A program made the position numbers and the translations under genes. Shown one piece after another: positions 20,713 through 30,101 of a DNA stretch of 64,000 nt. The stretch is from contig NZ_SAWY01000009.1 in assembly GCF_006439335.1 (NCBI RefSeq), forward strand, positions 62,001 through 126,000. Reading direction: 5' to 3'. Origin of the DNA: Litorilituus lipolyticus. Its GTDB lineage: Bacteria > Pseudomonadota > Gammaproteobacteria > Enterobacterales > Alteromonadaceae. Under the pieces are notes generated by a model. That model was not told the origin of the DNA. It saw only the letters and a list, made by a program, of their open reading frames with translations, and searched no databases. Position 1 is the stretch's first letter; each line of letters begins with the position of its first letter.

Positions 20713-20988
20713 GGTGTTAACTTATCTTAATGTTAATGAGCGCAAACAATAGTTATTGCTTGTGGTTTGTTAGGGTGCGCATTATAAGGAAAAGCGCAAC
20801 ACTGGGCAATGATAATTGGTTGATTTTTCGGCAAGCAAAAGCTTTTAAAAATGACTTTTATCGAATGATGAAAAAGTCATTTACTATATTCAAGCTACTA
20901 TATTGAAAATTCTTAAAAAAAACCTTTTAGGACGGTAAAGATGTGCTACTTTTAAAAGGTAAGTACAATAAAAATAAAGGTGGGCTTT

Positions 20989-21831
20989 ATGGCAACTGAA
21001 AATGCCTTATACACGATATTAGTAGAAAAGATTAAACAAGATACTTTAGTGTTACCAACATTACCGGAAGTTGCTTTAAAAGTAAGGACTGCTGCTGATG
21101 ATCCTGATATTAATTTGGGGCAAATGAGCGATATTATCGCACAAGACCCCGCTTTATCATTAGGCATGCTAAAAGTTGCAAATAGTGCTCTTTTAGGCAG
21201 AAGTGTTAAAGTTGAAACGGTGAATCAGGCCGTCACTCGTATAGGTTTAAGACAAATTAAGAGTATTGCTACGGCGATGGCAATTGAGCAAGTTTTTGTT
21301 TCAAAAAACGAAATTGTCTCCATGTATATGAAAAAATCATGGGAGAAAACTATAGATATTGCTTCTGTCGCCATTAGCTTGATGACAATTTATTTGAAAG
21401 ATCACAAGCATACTTCTTTAACGTTAGATACTATTACCTTGGCTGCATTGGTTCATAATATTGGTGTTTTACCTATTTTAACTGAAGCAGAAAATCACCA
21501 AGATGTTTTTGCTAATCCAACATTTTTACAACAAGCTATTATAAAATTGTCAGGTAAAATCAGTGGTACTATAACTCGCGCATGGGGTTTCTCAGATGAA
21601 TTTACGGAACTTGCGGAGAGCTGGAGTGACTTAACTATTTTACCCGCAGAAGTACATTATTTAGACTTTATTCGTGCAGGCGCTATATATCATAATGTCT
21701 TTAAAAATGAATCAACCAAAGAAGCACTATTAACCAGTTATACTAAGAAAGGTATTTTGCCGGAAGTTGATTACATGCAGTGTGATGAATTTGCAGACAT
21801 GTGTAATGATGTTAAGGCGATGTTTAGCTAA
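20989..21831 (+). CDS. HDOD-domain protein
   Basis: 280 residues from ATG 20989, chosen over an in-frame GTG at 20980 because an AAAGG (20976-20980) lies 8 bases before the ATG. The HDOD domain spans roughly residues 20-215, with LPTLPEVALKVR at its start and an HD-like ALVHNIGVLP (~155). HDOD proteins are HD-superfamily relatives that usually lack phosphohydrolase activity and act in signalling, often with c-di-GMP or chemotaxis. No fused output domain is present. It stands alone, followed by a bidirectional terminator. Specific role unknown. Confidence 0.85.
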   Translation: MATENALYTILVEKIKQDTLVLPTLPEVALKVRTAADDPDINLGQMSDIIAQDPALSLGMLKVANSALLGRSVKVETVNQAVTRIGLRQIKSIATAMAIEQVFVSKNEIVSMYMKKSWEKTIDIASVAISLMTIYLKDHKHTSLTLDTITLAALVHNIGVLPILTEAENHQDVFANPTFLQQAIIKLSGKISGTITRAWGFSDEFTELAESWSDLTILPAEVHYLDFIRAGAIYHNVFKNESTKEALLTSYTKKGILPEVDYMQCDEFADMCNDVKAMFS

Positions 21832-21849
21832 GGCTATATATTTCAATTA

Positions 21850-21880
21850 AAAAATGGTCGCATATTATGCGACCATTTTT
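21850..21880. terminator. Bidirectional rho-independent terminator
   Basis: AAAAATGGTCGCAT-ATT-ATGCGACCATTTTT: perfect 14-bp arms between convergent HDOD gene and rdgC. Confidence 0.92.
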
Positions 21881-21940
21881 ATTTTTACACTTCATCTTTC
21901 TGCTTGATGTTAAGCTATATGCATAGCATCAATGTAGCGA

Positions 21941-22864
21941 TTACTCTTTAGTTAGATAATCTGTTGTTGTCATATTAAACTCTGCAATTAACTCGACTAT
22001 AAAGCGATTTAATTCCCCGGCCATTAAGGCAAAGTCAGCATCCATTTTAGCTAAGACATCATCACTATCAATATCATCATTTTGCTCTTGCAGTACATCA
22101 TAAAACTTCAATCGTTTTATAGCTAAATCATCACAAAGAATAAAAGATAATGATTCATCCCATTCTAGGGCTATTTTGACCGCATATTTATCAGCATCTA
22201 AGTGAGCTTTAATCTCTTCACTTGCTAAGTCTTGATTTTTAACACGGACAACTGCACCATCGTCACCTAATGCATTAAACTCAGCTTCCATACCTAACTG
22301 AAATTTTTCACCTAAATTCTTTTCTATTAACCAATCAGTCATGGTTTCATCAACACTGATATCAGGATCAAAACTGGTTACAGGTAAAGTGCCAATAACC
22401 TTTCTTAGCAAGGCAAGTAAGTCTTCAGCTTTTCCACGTGAACTTGAATTTATCACTATGATGTTATTTGCTGGTGATATATAAGCATGAGTATCGGTTA
22501 TGCGAGAAAATGCTCTGGGTAACAGTTCAAAAATAATATCCTCTTTGAATTGTTCCTTTTCTTTTTTTGTTGCACCACGGCTTTGCTCCTGTTCAAGTTG
22601 AGCGACTTTCTCTTCAAGTAAGTCTTTAATAACAGGGGCTGGAAGTATTTTTTCTTCTTTTCTGGCACAAACTAAAAAATTACCATTGGCAGCATGTACG
22701 CATGTATTTCCATGTTTACCAAGTGCATTTACCCAACCAAAATGCGCTAACTCTGTAGAGCCACATGGAGTAAATAAATGTTCAGATAGATGCTTTTCTA
22801 AGTCTTGTTCAGATAATTCAAAAGGGCGCGTAAAAGCGAAAAAATAGAGGTTTTTAAACCACAT
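21941..22864 (-). CDS. rdgC: Recombination-associated protein RdgC
   Basis: 307 residues, the usual RdgC length (303 in E. coli). It begins MWFKNLYFFAFTRPF and contains FGWVNALGKHG (~43-53), both highly conserved in the family. RdgC is a nucleoid-associated ring-shaped dimer that binds double-stranded DNA and restrains RecA loading and filament use. A charged helical segment (EEKVAQLEQEQSRGATKKEKEQ, approximately residues 80-105) and an acidic C-terminal region (~265-280) are present. Monocistronic, with a shared terminator downstream. Confidence 0.95.
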   Translation of the reverse strand: MWFKNLYFFAFTRPFELSEQDLEKHLSEHLFTPCGSTELAHFGWVNALGKHGNTCVHAANGNFLVCARKEEKILPAPVIKDLLEEKVAQLEQEQSRGATKKEKEQFKEDIIFELLPRAFSRITDTHAYISPANNIIVINSSSRGKAEDLLALLRKVIGTLPVTSFDPDISVDETMTDWLIEKNLGEKFQLGMEAEFNALGDDGAVVRVKNQDLASEEIKAHLDADKYAVKIALEWDESLSFILCDDLAIKRLKFYDVLQEQNDDIDSDDVLAKMDADFALMAGELNRFIVELIAEFNMTTTDYLTKE

Positions 22865-22967
22865 AAATAACTTCCTAAAAATATAAGGGGATTTTTGCGC
22901 TTTATCATACCTGAAAAAAAATTATCAGGCATTGTTTTACTCAATTTGTTACTGCTTATTAAGTCAT

Positions 22968-24728
22968 TTAAATGTATCTCATGTCAGGGAAATCGATTTG
23001 ATAACTCAGTCCTTCACCTACTGTACTTTGTACTTTAATGCTACCGTTTAATGTATCTACAACTAAATTCTTGATGATATGTGTACCGAGACCTGTACCG
23101 CCCTGCTCAGACTTAGTGGTGTAGAATGGGGTAAACAGTTGTTGTAGTTGTTCTGAGTCAATGCCATGGCCATTATCAGTATAACGAAGATGTAAGCGTT
23201 GATTTTCCATCATGATATCAATATCAATTTCACCTCGATTGATTTTTTCAAAACCATGTAAAATTGAATTGATAATAAGATTAATAAGTATTTGAGCAAT
23301 TGCTCCTGGGTGGCTATATATTTCAATAGCTTGATCACAATGAACTTTAATACTGTGATTTGTCTTTTTAAGTTTAGGGTGAAGTGACTGTATTATTTCA
23401 TCGATAAATTTAGCGACGTTGATTAATCTTACTTTGTCATTGGTCTGATCAACTGCAACTTGTTTAAAACTGGCAATTAATTCAGATGCCCTAGTTAAGT
23501 TATTGAGAAGTAATTCAATACTGTGATTAGCATTATTAACAAACGTTTCTAATGCGCGTTTAGAAATCTTTTGCTCACTTACATCTTGTTCTAATTTACC
23601 AATAATATCGGATAAATAGCTCGTTGAAGTGATACTGATACCTATAGGGGTATTTATCTCGTGAGAAACTTCGGCACTTAGTAAGCCTAAAGAAGACATT
23701 TTCTCTGCATCAAGTAATCTATCTTGCGCTTTACTTAACTCTAAAATTGAACTTTTTAACTCTTTATTGGTTGTTATTAAGGTGTCTTCTGTTTTTCTTC
23801 TGCGTGTGTTTTCATCTTCTAATTGTTTTTGTTGATTCAACATCTCTTTCTGTTGTAGTTCCATTTTCAGCATGTTACTACTTAAACTTGATGTTTTTCT
23901 GGCTACTTCTTGCTCTAATAATAAGTTTTGTTCATCTAGTTTATCATTAGCGGAGTTGGTTTCTCTTTGCGATAAGGCTAGTTTATCTTTAAATGCAACC
24001 AGTTCATCAATAAGGTTATTATAAGCGTCTTCCAAAATATTTAGCTCATTTTTTTCGTAATTCATGGTATGAAGTTTAGAAGCTTCTGGGTCATTTAAGT
24101 CTAATTGCTTTATTTGCTCTGTTAACTCATGTAAAGGTTGTGTTAGAAGTTTATTAAAGGCAATAAGAAATAAAAACACGAGAAACGCTGTTTTAACCAT
24201 GGCATTTCCGATAAGGAAATATATACCCACCTCAATTCGGCTAAAGATTACATCGTTACTTGATAGCAGTGTTACGGTGCCGACAGTGGTTGTTCGACCT
24301 GAAAACTCAAAAATTAATGGGAAAGAATGACCGAATAGGCCATCACTTAAAGAACTTACACTGTGGTGTTCTGAGTTAAGGTCAAGTTCGTCACCCTCTG
24401 CTAAGGTTGTTTCAGTAATCACTTCTCCCAACTGAGTAATGATGTTATTGGCCTCATCACTTACGGTAATACCTTTAATCATAGGTATTGCAATTAAGCC
24501 TTCTGAAATATCTATAGCTTGTTGCGTATTAAGTTCCCATACAGCACGGGTTAAACTACCGCTAATGGTTTTTTGTAAGGTTAATAATTCGCTATTGATA
24601 TGACTTTTAGTATTAAAGTATTCCGCAATAATTTGAATGCCAGTAACACTGACTGTGAGAATGAAATAGACGGATAAAACCCGAGTTAAGAGTTTTCTAG
24701 AAATACTGGTTACTTTCATTAACGCCAT
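22968..24728 (-). CDS. Membrane sensor histidine kinase (orphan)
   Basis: 586 residues. Two membrane helices (~12-35 and ~165-190) flank a periplasmic sensor domain of about 130 residues. A HAMP-like linker (LTQPLHELTEQI, ~195-245) and a long Gln/Glu-rich coiled coil (~245-345) follow. The kinase core has an intact phospho-acceptor box (LSAEVSHEINTPIG, His356), an N-box (LINLIINSILHG), DNGHGI and GGTGLGTHI. The sensor's ligand is not recognisable. No response regulator is adjacent: the nearest genes are rdgC downstream and a divergent porin. The start could also be the ATG four codons in; neither has a good ribosome site. Confidence 0.85.
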   Translation of the reverse strand: MALMKVTSISRKLLTRVLSVYFILTVSVTGIQIIAEYFNTKSHINSELLTLQKTISGSLTRAVWELNTQQAIDISEGLIAIPMIKGITVSDEANNIITQLGEVITETTLAEGDELDLNSEHHSVSSLSDGLFGHSFPLIFEFSGRTTTVGTVTLLSSNDVIFSRIEVGIYFLIGNAMVKTAFLVFLFLIAFNKLLTQPLHELTEQIKQLDLNDPEASKLHTMNYEKNELNILEDAYNNLIDELVAFKDKLALSQRETNSANDKLDEQNLLLEQEVARKTSSLSSNMLKMELQQKEMLNQQKQLEDENTRRRKTEDTLITTNKELKSSILELSKAQDRLLDAEKMSSLGLLSAEVSHEINTPIGISITSTSYLSDIIGKLEQDVSEQKISKRALETFVNNANHSIELLLNNLTRASELIASFKQVAVDQTNDKVRLINVAKFIDEIIQSLHPKLKKTNHSIKVHCDQAIEIYSHPGAIAQILINLIINSILHGFEKINRGEIDIDIMMENQRLHLRYTDNGHGIDSEQLQQLFTPFYTTKSEQGGTGLGTHIIKNLVVDTLNGSIKVQSTVGEGLSYQIDFPDMRYI

Positions 24729-24956
24729 AAAATACCAAACATTTATTCATAATCACTTCATTTGATTCTAGCTAGTTTTATCAAGCATTTAAAACTTTTT
24801 TGGATATATTTTGTTGATAGTGCGCTTAACAAGGCAAAGATGGCTTCTTTAGTCTAGTATGTTTAGGAGGATAATTTAGTAATTCATGACATAAAACAAA
24901 TGGATAAGGAAAGTAATACTATTCCAGCTAAAGAAAATAATAGTAAAATTGCTGCG

Positions 24957-25018
24957 TTGTCATAATAGTGTCACAAACGAGCCATAAAATAATCATAAAA
25001 ATGTCACTTAACAGTCAT
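24957..25018 (+). promoter_or_regulatory. Array of six in-phase PhoB half-sites upstream of the porin gene
   Basis: Seven-base half-sites begin at 24957 (TTGTCAT), 24968 (GTGTCAC), 24979 (GAGCCAT), 24990 (TAATCAT), 25001 (ATGTCAC) and 25012 (CAGTCAT), each exactly 11 bases apart. The first pair gives a near-consensus 18-bp Pho box (TTGTCAT-AATA-GTGTCAC). The third and fourth are degenerate. A possible -10 (TAATAT, 25019-25024) follows the array, and the porin ATG is at 25047. Confidence 0.85.
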
Positions 25019-25046
25019 TAATATTTAAAAAATAGGGTTTAACAAC

Positions 25047-26039
25047 ATGAAACTAATTAAGAAAGCTTTGATCTTGTCAATTTGTTCAGCTTTGGCTTTA
25101 CCTGCTGTCGCAGCTGATAAAAAAAATGAAATGAAAGAAGTTATCGACTTTTACGGTAAATTAAATATTTCATTACAGGCCTCAGAGGAAGGCGGTGATT
25201 CTTTTAATGAGTTAAAAAGTAATGCATCAAGAGTCGGCGTTAAAGGTAAATACAAACTAGATCACGGCTTAACTGCTATTTATAAATTAGAGTGGCAAGT
25301 CAATGTTGACGATGACTCAAAAGACACTTTAACAGCTCGAAATCAGTGGGTTGGAATAAAAGGATATTTTGGTGAAGTGACTGTTGGTCGCTCAGATACT
25401 ACTCTAAAAGTTTCTCAAGGTAAATTTGACTTATTCAACGATTATGAAGGCGATTTAAAAAACCTTTTTATCGGGGAAAATCGAGTCACCGATGCTTTAA
25501 CGTATAAGTCACCTAGCTTTAGCAACGTAAAGTTTTTGGCCAGTTATATTTTGTCAGAAGATAGTGACTTGGACGACCCTTTTTCAGTGGGGGTTCAATT
25601 CGGTGATGGTAGTTTGAAAAAGACCGATTTCTTTGTTTCACTTGCTCATGATCAAAATATGCAGGGAAAAAGTGCGATTTATGAAACGACACGCTTAGTA
25701 GGTATGTATAAGTTTGGGGATTTACGCTTAGGAGCTATTTTAACTGAAAGTGAAATATCTGATGTAAGTGATTCAACTGATACTGATTTAATAGGTGCAA
25801 GTGAAAATGGTTTTGCCGTAAATGCATCCTATAAACTAGGTAAAGCATTGGCTAAAGTTCAGTATCAAGAGTTCGCAGGAGCTGATGCCATTAATGTTGG
25901 TGTAGATTATAAGCTTGGAAAAAATACAAAAGTGTTTGCTTGGTACACTGACAGAGAAGGTTTAAGCTTTAATGGAGAAACCATTAAGAAGGCAACAGAA
26001 GGGACTTATTTTGCTTTCGGTATGGAACAAAAGTTTTAA
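25047..26039 (+). CDS. Outer-membrane porin, probably phosphate-starvation inducible
   Basis: 330-residue Gram-negative general porin. It has a signal peptide (MKLIKKALILSICSALALPAVAA, cleaved before ADKKN), then beta-strand patterns of a 16-stranded barrel: IDFYGKLNISLQ at the start, SRVGVKGKY, RNQWVGIKGYFGEVTVGR (~100-117) and a terminal FAFGMEQKF ending in Phe, as required for outer-membrane assembly. The eyelet-loop sequence SQGKFDLFNDYEGD resembles Alteromonadales porins. Six phased PhoB half-sites lie directly upstream and phoBR directly downstream, so it is a functional counterpart of PhoE. Selectivity for phosphate is inferred only. Confidence 0.85.
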   Translation: MKLIKKALILSICSALALPAVAADKKNEMKEVIDFYGKLNISLQASEEGGDSFNELKSNASRVGVKGKYKLDHGLTAIYKLEWQVNVDDDSKDTLTARNQWVGIKGYFGEVTVGRSDTTLKVSQGKFDLFNDYEGDLKNLFIGENRVTDALTYKSPSFSNVKFLASYILSEDSDLDDPFSVGVQFGDGSLKKTDFFVSLAHDQNMQGKSAIYETTRLVGMYKFGDLRLGAILTESEISDVSDSTDTDLIGASENGFAVNASYKLGKALAKVQYQEFAGADAINVGVDYKLGKNTKVFAWYTDREGLSFNGETIKKATEGTYFAFGMEQKF

Positions 26040-26068
26040 ACTAAAGTAGATAGTTACTTTAAATAGGC

Positions 26069-26101
26069 CCGTTAATAAGTTTTTATTAACGGTTTTTTTT
26101 T
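26069..26101 (+). terminator. Rho-independent terminator after the porin gene
   Basis: CCGTTAATAA-GTTT-TTATTAACGG hairpin followed by nine T residues. Confidence 0.88.
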
Positions 26102-26220
26102 GTTGTTAATAAAGGTGCTCATCTATCAGATGAGCTGTTGTGTTGATTTACTTGATGATATATACAGAACATAGTTGTCAAAGTAATTAATATAGTTAAT
26201 TATGTTAGCAATTTCTCACT

Positions 26221-26238
26221 TTGTCATAAAAGTGTCAT
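26221..26238 (+). promoter_or_regulatory. Pho box upstream of phoB
   Basis: TTGTCAT-AAAA-GTGTCAT: two 7-base half-sites 11 bases apart, nearly identical to the first Pho box of the porin gene. It lies 88 bases before the phoB ATG. A TACTAT (26254-26259) is a candidate -10. This indicates autoregulation of phoBR by PhoB. Confidence 0.82.
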
Positions 26239-26326
26239 TTTTCTTTTGCACAATACTATTACCTTAATTTTAATTGTTTAATAGCGTTAACTCGTTATTA
26301 GGTTAATAGTTTTTCAGGATGTTTGT

Positions 26327-27022
26327 ATGAGCAGACAAATTTTAGTGGTTGAAGATGAAACCCCGATCAGGGAAATGATCACCTTTGTATTAGAACAAAA
26401 TGGTTTTAATACAATTGAAGCGTCAGATATTGACCAAGCGCAAGAGAAAATTAAAGACCCTTATCCAGATTTAATTATTCTTGACTGGATGTTACCAGGT
26501 GGTACAGGAGTTAAGCTAGCTAAGTCGTTAAAACAGAACGAATATACCCGTAATATTCCCATTATTATGTTAACAGCGAGAGCTGATGAAGATGACAAAG
26601 TAAAAGGTTTTGAGGCAGGGGTAGATGACTATGTTACTAAACCATTTTCACCTAAAGAGTTAATTGCCAGAATAAAAGCGGTCATTCGACGCGTTTCTCC
26701 AACTTCTTTAGAAGAAGAGGTGGAGTTCCATGGCTTAAAATTAGACCCTGTTGCTCATCGAGTTTCTATCAATGAACAAGCGATTGATTTAGGCCCTACA
26801 GAGTTTAGATTACTACATTTTTTTATGACGCATACAGAGCGAGTATACTCTCGTGAGCAACTATTAGATAATGTCTGGGGCACTAATGTTTATGTTGAAG
26901 ATAGAACAGTAGATGTTCATATTAGACGTTTGCGAAAGGCAATCTCTGGCGCTGGCCATGAAGACTTTGTGCAAACAGTGCGTGGTTCTGGCTACCGCTT
27001 TTCAGGTAAATTGAAAAAATAG
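26327..27022 (+). CDS. phoB: Phosphate regulon response regulator PhoB
   Basis: 231-residue OmpR-family regulator. The receiver domain (1-~120) has acidic pocket VVEDE, phospho-acceptor Asp53 (LDWMLPGG), conserved Thr (LTARADE) and Lys ([10 protein letters not shown]). The winged-helix domain (~130-229) includes [25 protein letters not shown] and [11 protein letters not shown], all near-identical to E. coli PhoB. It activates genes with Pho boxes. A Pho box lies upstream, and phoR begins 4 bases after its stop. An AGGAT ribosome site precedes ATG 26327. Confidence 0.96.
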   Translation: MSRQILVVEDETPIREMITFVLEQNGFNTIEASDIDQAQEKIKDPYPDLIILDWMLPGGTGVKLAKSLKQNEYTRNIPIIMLTARADEDDKVKGFEAGVDDYVTKPFSPKELIARIKAVIRRVSPTSLEEEVEFHGLKLDPVAHRVSINEQAIDLGPTEFRLLHFFMTHTERVYSREQLLDNVWGTNVYVEDRTVDVHIRRLRKAISGAGHEDFVQTVRGSGYRFSGKLKK

Positions 27023-27025
27023 TTT

Positions 27026-28330
27026 ATGCATTTTAGCTTATCAATTAAAGACATAGCCACTCGATTACTGGTGATTTTTTCCCTCAGTGGCTTTTTAGGC
27101 TTTCTCTTTGGTTATACACTACTCGCGATTCTTATTACCTGTATAACGCTGTTATTTTGGCATTATCACCATTTATTTAAGTTGGCTAATTGGCTATGGC
27201 AAAGTAAATCATTATCTCCCCCTCAAGCAGAAGGCGTTTGGGGTAGGATTTATGATGGTTTGTATCGTCAAAATAAACGGCATAGAAGTAAGCAAAAGCA
27301 GCAAAATGAAACAATTAGGCGCTTTAGAGATGGCGCTGAAGCATTACCTGATGCTGCTTTAATGTTATCTCATGAACTTACTATTGGTTGGAGTAATAAA
27401 AAAGCTCAGCGTTTATTAGGTGTTCGTTGGCCCGATGATTTCGGCCAACGTATTGATAACTTAATACGAGCCCCTGAATTTGCAGATTATTTAGCTCAAG
27501 AAAACTTTGAATCTCCTTGCCTGCTTATCTCACCAGTAAACTCTGAAGTGCAATTAGAAATAAGAATCATGGCTTATGGTGCAGATGATGTTTTATTGCT
27601 AGCACGAGATATTTCTAACATTCATCGGCTTGAAGAAATGAGGCGAGACTTTGTCGCAAATGTTTCTCATGAATTAAAAACACCGCTGACTGTTGTAAGA
27701 GGTTATGTTGAGATGATACAGGCGACAGAGGGAACCTTTGATGAGCATTGGGTAAAAGCTTTTTCTACCATTGAAGGGCAAGTAACTCGTATGGATCGCT
27801 TAGTAGAACAACTGTTAAATTTATCGAAAGTTGAAAATAATAATGATGATGAGAAACAGCCAGTAGATATGGCTTTACTTGTGAATAATTTAGTTGAAGA
27901 TGCGAGTTGGCTTAATCAAGAAAAGCATCATAAATTAAGTGTTGATATTTCAACTCAGCTAGGTGTAATCGGTATTGAGACAGAACTAAAAAGTGCCTGC
28001 GCAAATTTGATCTCAAATGCCATCGCTTATACACCACCGAGTGGTGAGGTTGCAGTAAGTTGGCAGCAAATTGGTGATAAGTTGAAGTTCTCTGTTAGAG
28101 ACAATGGTGACGGTATAAGACCTGAACACCTTAATCGCTTAACAGAGCGTTTTTATCGTATTGACAGATCTCGTTCACGTGATACTGGCGGTTCAGGACT
28201 AGGTTTAGCTATTGTGAAGCATGTTTTACATCATCATCAAGCTGAACTTGTAATTTCCAGTCACTGGGGGCAGGGCAGTGAATTCTCTATAATATTCGAC
28301 TCTAGTAGTGTTACTCAAATAACTAGCTAA
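27026..28330 (+). CDS. phoR: Phosphate regulon sensor kinase PhoR
   Basis: 434-residue inner-membrane histidine kinase. Two close membrane helices (~12-48) leave almost no periplasmic domain, as in E. coli PhoR (431 residues), consistent with sensing through PstSCAB-PhoU rather than directly. A PAS domain follows (~95-200, ALPDAALMLSHELTIGWSN). The H-box is intact (FVANVSHELKTPL, His215), as are the N-box (LISNAIAYTP), DNGDGI and GGSGLGLAIVKH. It is co-transcribed with phoB (4-base gap). In low phosphate it phosphorylates PhoB Asp53. Confidence 0.95.
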   Translation: MHFSLSIKDIATRLLVIFSLSGFLGFLFGYTLLAILITCITLLFWHYHHLFKLANWLWQSKSLSPPQAEGVWGRIYDGLYRQNKRHRSKQKQQNETIRRFRDGAEALPDAALMLSHELTIGWSNKKAQRLLGVRWPDDFGQRIDNLIRAPEFADYLAQENFESPCLLISPVNSEVQLEIRIMAYGADDVLLLARDISNIHRLEEMRRDFVANVSHELKTPLTVVRGYVEMIQATEGTFDEHWVKAFSTIEGQVTRMDRLVEQLLNLSKVENNNDDEKQPVDMALLVNNLVEDASWLNQEKHHKLSVDISTQLGVIGIETELKSACANLISNAIAYTPPSGEVAVSWQQIGDKLKFSVRDNGDGIRPEHLNRLTERFYRIDRSRSRDTGGSGLGLAIVKHVLHHHQAELVISSHWGQGSEFSIIFDSSSVTQITS

Positions 28331-28367
28331 ACATTAAACTTGTCCTTTTGCTATTTAATCTATTGAG

Positions 28368-28407
28368 TTGTCATATTTGTGTCACACAACTTAAATATAA
28401 TTGTCAT
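28368..28407 (+). promoter_or_regulatory. Pho box array and promoter upstream of the PstS-type gene
   Basis: Half-sites at 28368 (TTGTCAT), 28379 (GTGTCAC), 28390 (CTTAAAT, degenerate) and 28401 (TTGTCAT) keep an 11-base phase. A -10 hexamer TATAGT (28418-28423) begins ten bases after the last half-site, the geometry of PhoB-activated promoters in which the Pho box replaces the -35. Confidence 0.85.
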
Positions 28408-28485
28408 ATTAGCTTTGTATAGTAACTGAAATTGAGCAGTTAGTTGCTCTTTACAATAATAACTAAGCTCTTATTGGAGAATATT

Positions 28486-29451
28486 ATGAGTTTTAAAAAA
28501 GCACTAGCCACCTTGAGTTTAGCTAGTTTAATCAGTTTTTCAGCATCAGCTATTGATGAAACTTTACCAGAATATAAAAAAGTAAGTGGTATATCAGGAA
28601 ATGTTTCATCTGTCGGCTCTGATACCTTAGCAAATATGATGACCTTTTGGGCTGAAGACTTTAAACGAACTTACCCAAATGTAAATATTCAAATTCAGGC
28701 GGCAGGCTCTTCGACTGCTCCACCAGCATTGACTGAAGCTACTTCAAACTTAGGACCAATGAGTCGTAAGATGAAATCTCGTGAAATTGAAGCATTTCAA
28801 AAACGTTACGGTTATAAGCCTACGAAAGTACGTGTTGCCATTGATGCATTAGCAGTTTTTGTTCATAAAGATAACCCGTTAGAAGGTTTATCTATTGCAC
28901 AGGTTGATGCTATTTTCTCAAATAATCGTAAGTGTGGCGCAGATAAGGATGTTGATCGTTGGGGTGATTTAGCCTTAACAGGTGCTTGGACTGGCAAGGA
29001 TATTCAATTATATGGCCGAAACTCAGTTTCTGGTACATATGGATACTTCAAAAAGAAAGCCTTGTGTAAAGGTGACTTTAAAAATAATGTGAACGAACAA
29101 CCTGGATCAGCTTCTGTTGTACAATCAGTGTCAGCCTCATTAAATGGTATTGGATATTCAGGTATCGGTTATAGAACTTCAGGTGTAAGAGCATTACCTT
29201 TAGCAAAGAAAGGTACAAACTACGTAGAAGCAACCATGGATAATGCTATTTCTGGTAAATACCCATTATCGCGTTATTTATACATATATGTTAACAAACA
29301 CCCAAATAAGCCTTTAGCACCGATGGAAACAGAATTCTTGAAAATGATTTTATCAAAATCGGGTCAAAAGATTGTTGAGAAAGATGGTTATATTCCATTA
29401 CCAAGTAAAGTCGTAGCGAAAGAGTTTAAAAAGCTAGGCTTTACCATGTAA
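28486..29451 (+). CDS. pstS: PstS-family phosphate ABC transporter substrate-binding protein
   Basis: Periplasmic phosphate-binding protein of 321 residues. I choose ATG 28486, preceded by TTGGAGA and opening a standard signal peptide ([21 protein letters not shown]), over an in-frame upstream start at 28444. Ligand-binding stretches typical of PstS-like proteins are visible: GSDTLANMM (~45), [10 protein letters not shown] (~75), [11 protein letters not shown] (~92) and [12 protein letters not shown] (~180). It belongs to the longer-linker PstS-like group also found as a stand-alone gene next to phoBR in marine gammaproteobacteria. No pstCAB genes follow; a terminator does. Pho boxes upstream support phosphate control. 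Confidence 0.88.
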   Translation: MSFKKALATLSLASLISFSASAIDETLPEYKKVSGISGNVSSVGSDTLANMMTFWAEDFKRTYPNVNIQIQAAGSSTAPPALTEATSNLGPMSRKMKSREIEAFQKRYGYKPTKVRVAIDALAVFVHKDNPLEGLSIAQVDAIFSNNRKCGADKDVDRWGDLALTGAWTGKDIQLYGRNSVSGTYGYFKKKALCKGDFKNNVNEQPGSASVVQSVSASLNGIGYSGIGYRTSGVRALPLAKKGTNYVEATMDNAISGKYPLSRYLYIYVNKHPNKPLAPMETEFLKMILSKSGQKIVEKDGYIPLPSKVVAKEFKKLGFTM

Positions 29452-29472
29452 TAGTGAGTTAAAGTAGAATAT

Positions 29473-29504
29473 AAAAAAGCCTAACAAAATTGTTAGGCTT
29501 TTTT
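29473..29504. terminator. Bidirectional rho-independent terminator
   Basis: AAAAAAGCCTAACA-AAAT-TGTTAGGCTTTTTT between convergent pstS-type and ACT-domain genes. Confidence 0.92.
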
Positions 29505-29537
29505 CGTTTAATAATCAATTATAGTATTTCGAACTGT

Positions 29538-30035
29538 TTAACGACTAATATCAACCATTAAATCGTCAGCAATCTGCTCTAATGCAGAGACAAGTTCGTC
29601 TACTTTTTCTTCGTTAATTACTATTTGTGCCTTAGCTTTAAACATGACTTGGCCAGTATGTGCAGCACTGCTTTGTGAACTAACTAGTTTTATTAAATTA
29701 CCACCTTGATGGTGAATAACTGAAGAGACATTTTGCACTATGCCAGCTCTATCGTTAGCGGTTAATTCTAACACTAAATTACTGCTTACTTTAGGCAAAT
29801 TAGGTTCAGCTAATTCAATTTGACAATTTAAGTTTTGAATATTTCCTAATGCATTTTTTAAATCGTCAGTTTTCTCAGGGCTCACTGCTACTTCAATTAC
29901 ACCTGCAAAAAAACCAGATAAATGATGTAAACTACTTACTTGCCAGTTGCCTTGATGTTGGTTAATAACTTTTGATAATTGGTCAACAATGCCTGCTTGA
30001 TCAGGACCTATACATGAAATAATAAGATGATTCAT
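29538..30035 (-). CDS. GcvR-like protein with two ACT domains
   Basis: 165 residues made of two ACT domains (~2-75 and ~85-160). Each opens with the typical GPDQAGIVDQLSKVI or NDRAGIVQNVSSVI glycine-binding loop. This is the architecture of the glycine cleavage system repressor GcvR, which binds GcvA in E. coli. There is no DNA-binding domain, no signal peptide and no membrane segment. Downstream on the minus strand nothing follows before the pstS terminator. Whether it controls glycine cleavage here is inferred from family only; no gcv genes are in the window. Confidence 0.75.
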   Translation of the reverse strand: MNHLIISCIGPDQAGIVDQLSKVINQHQGNWQVSSLHHLSGFFAGVIEVAVSPEKTDDLKNALGNIQNLNCQIELAEPNLPKVSSNLVLELTANDRAGIVQNVSSVIHHQGGNLIKLVSSQSSAAHTGQVMFKAKAQIVINEEKVDELVSALEQIADDLMVDISR

Positions 30036-30101
30036 ACGACTTCCTTATGTTTTTTGAAAACACATTTATTGAAAAAGATAGCAAAGATTTTTAAGAAAAC
30101 A

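Noticed and set aside
24900-24965. 21-codon ORF upstream of the porin, following an AGGAGG at about 24865
   Set aside because: The AGGAGG is about 30 bases from the ATG and the ORF runs into the first Pho half-site; probably chance.
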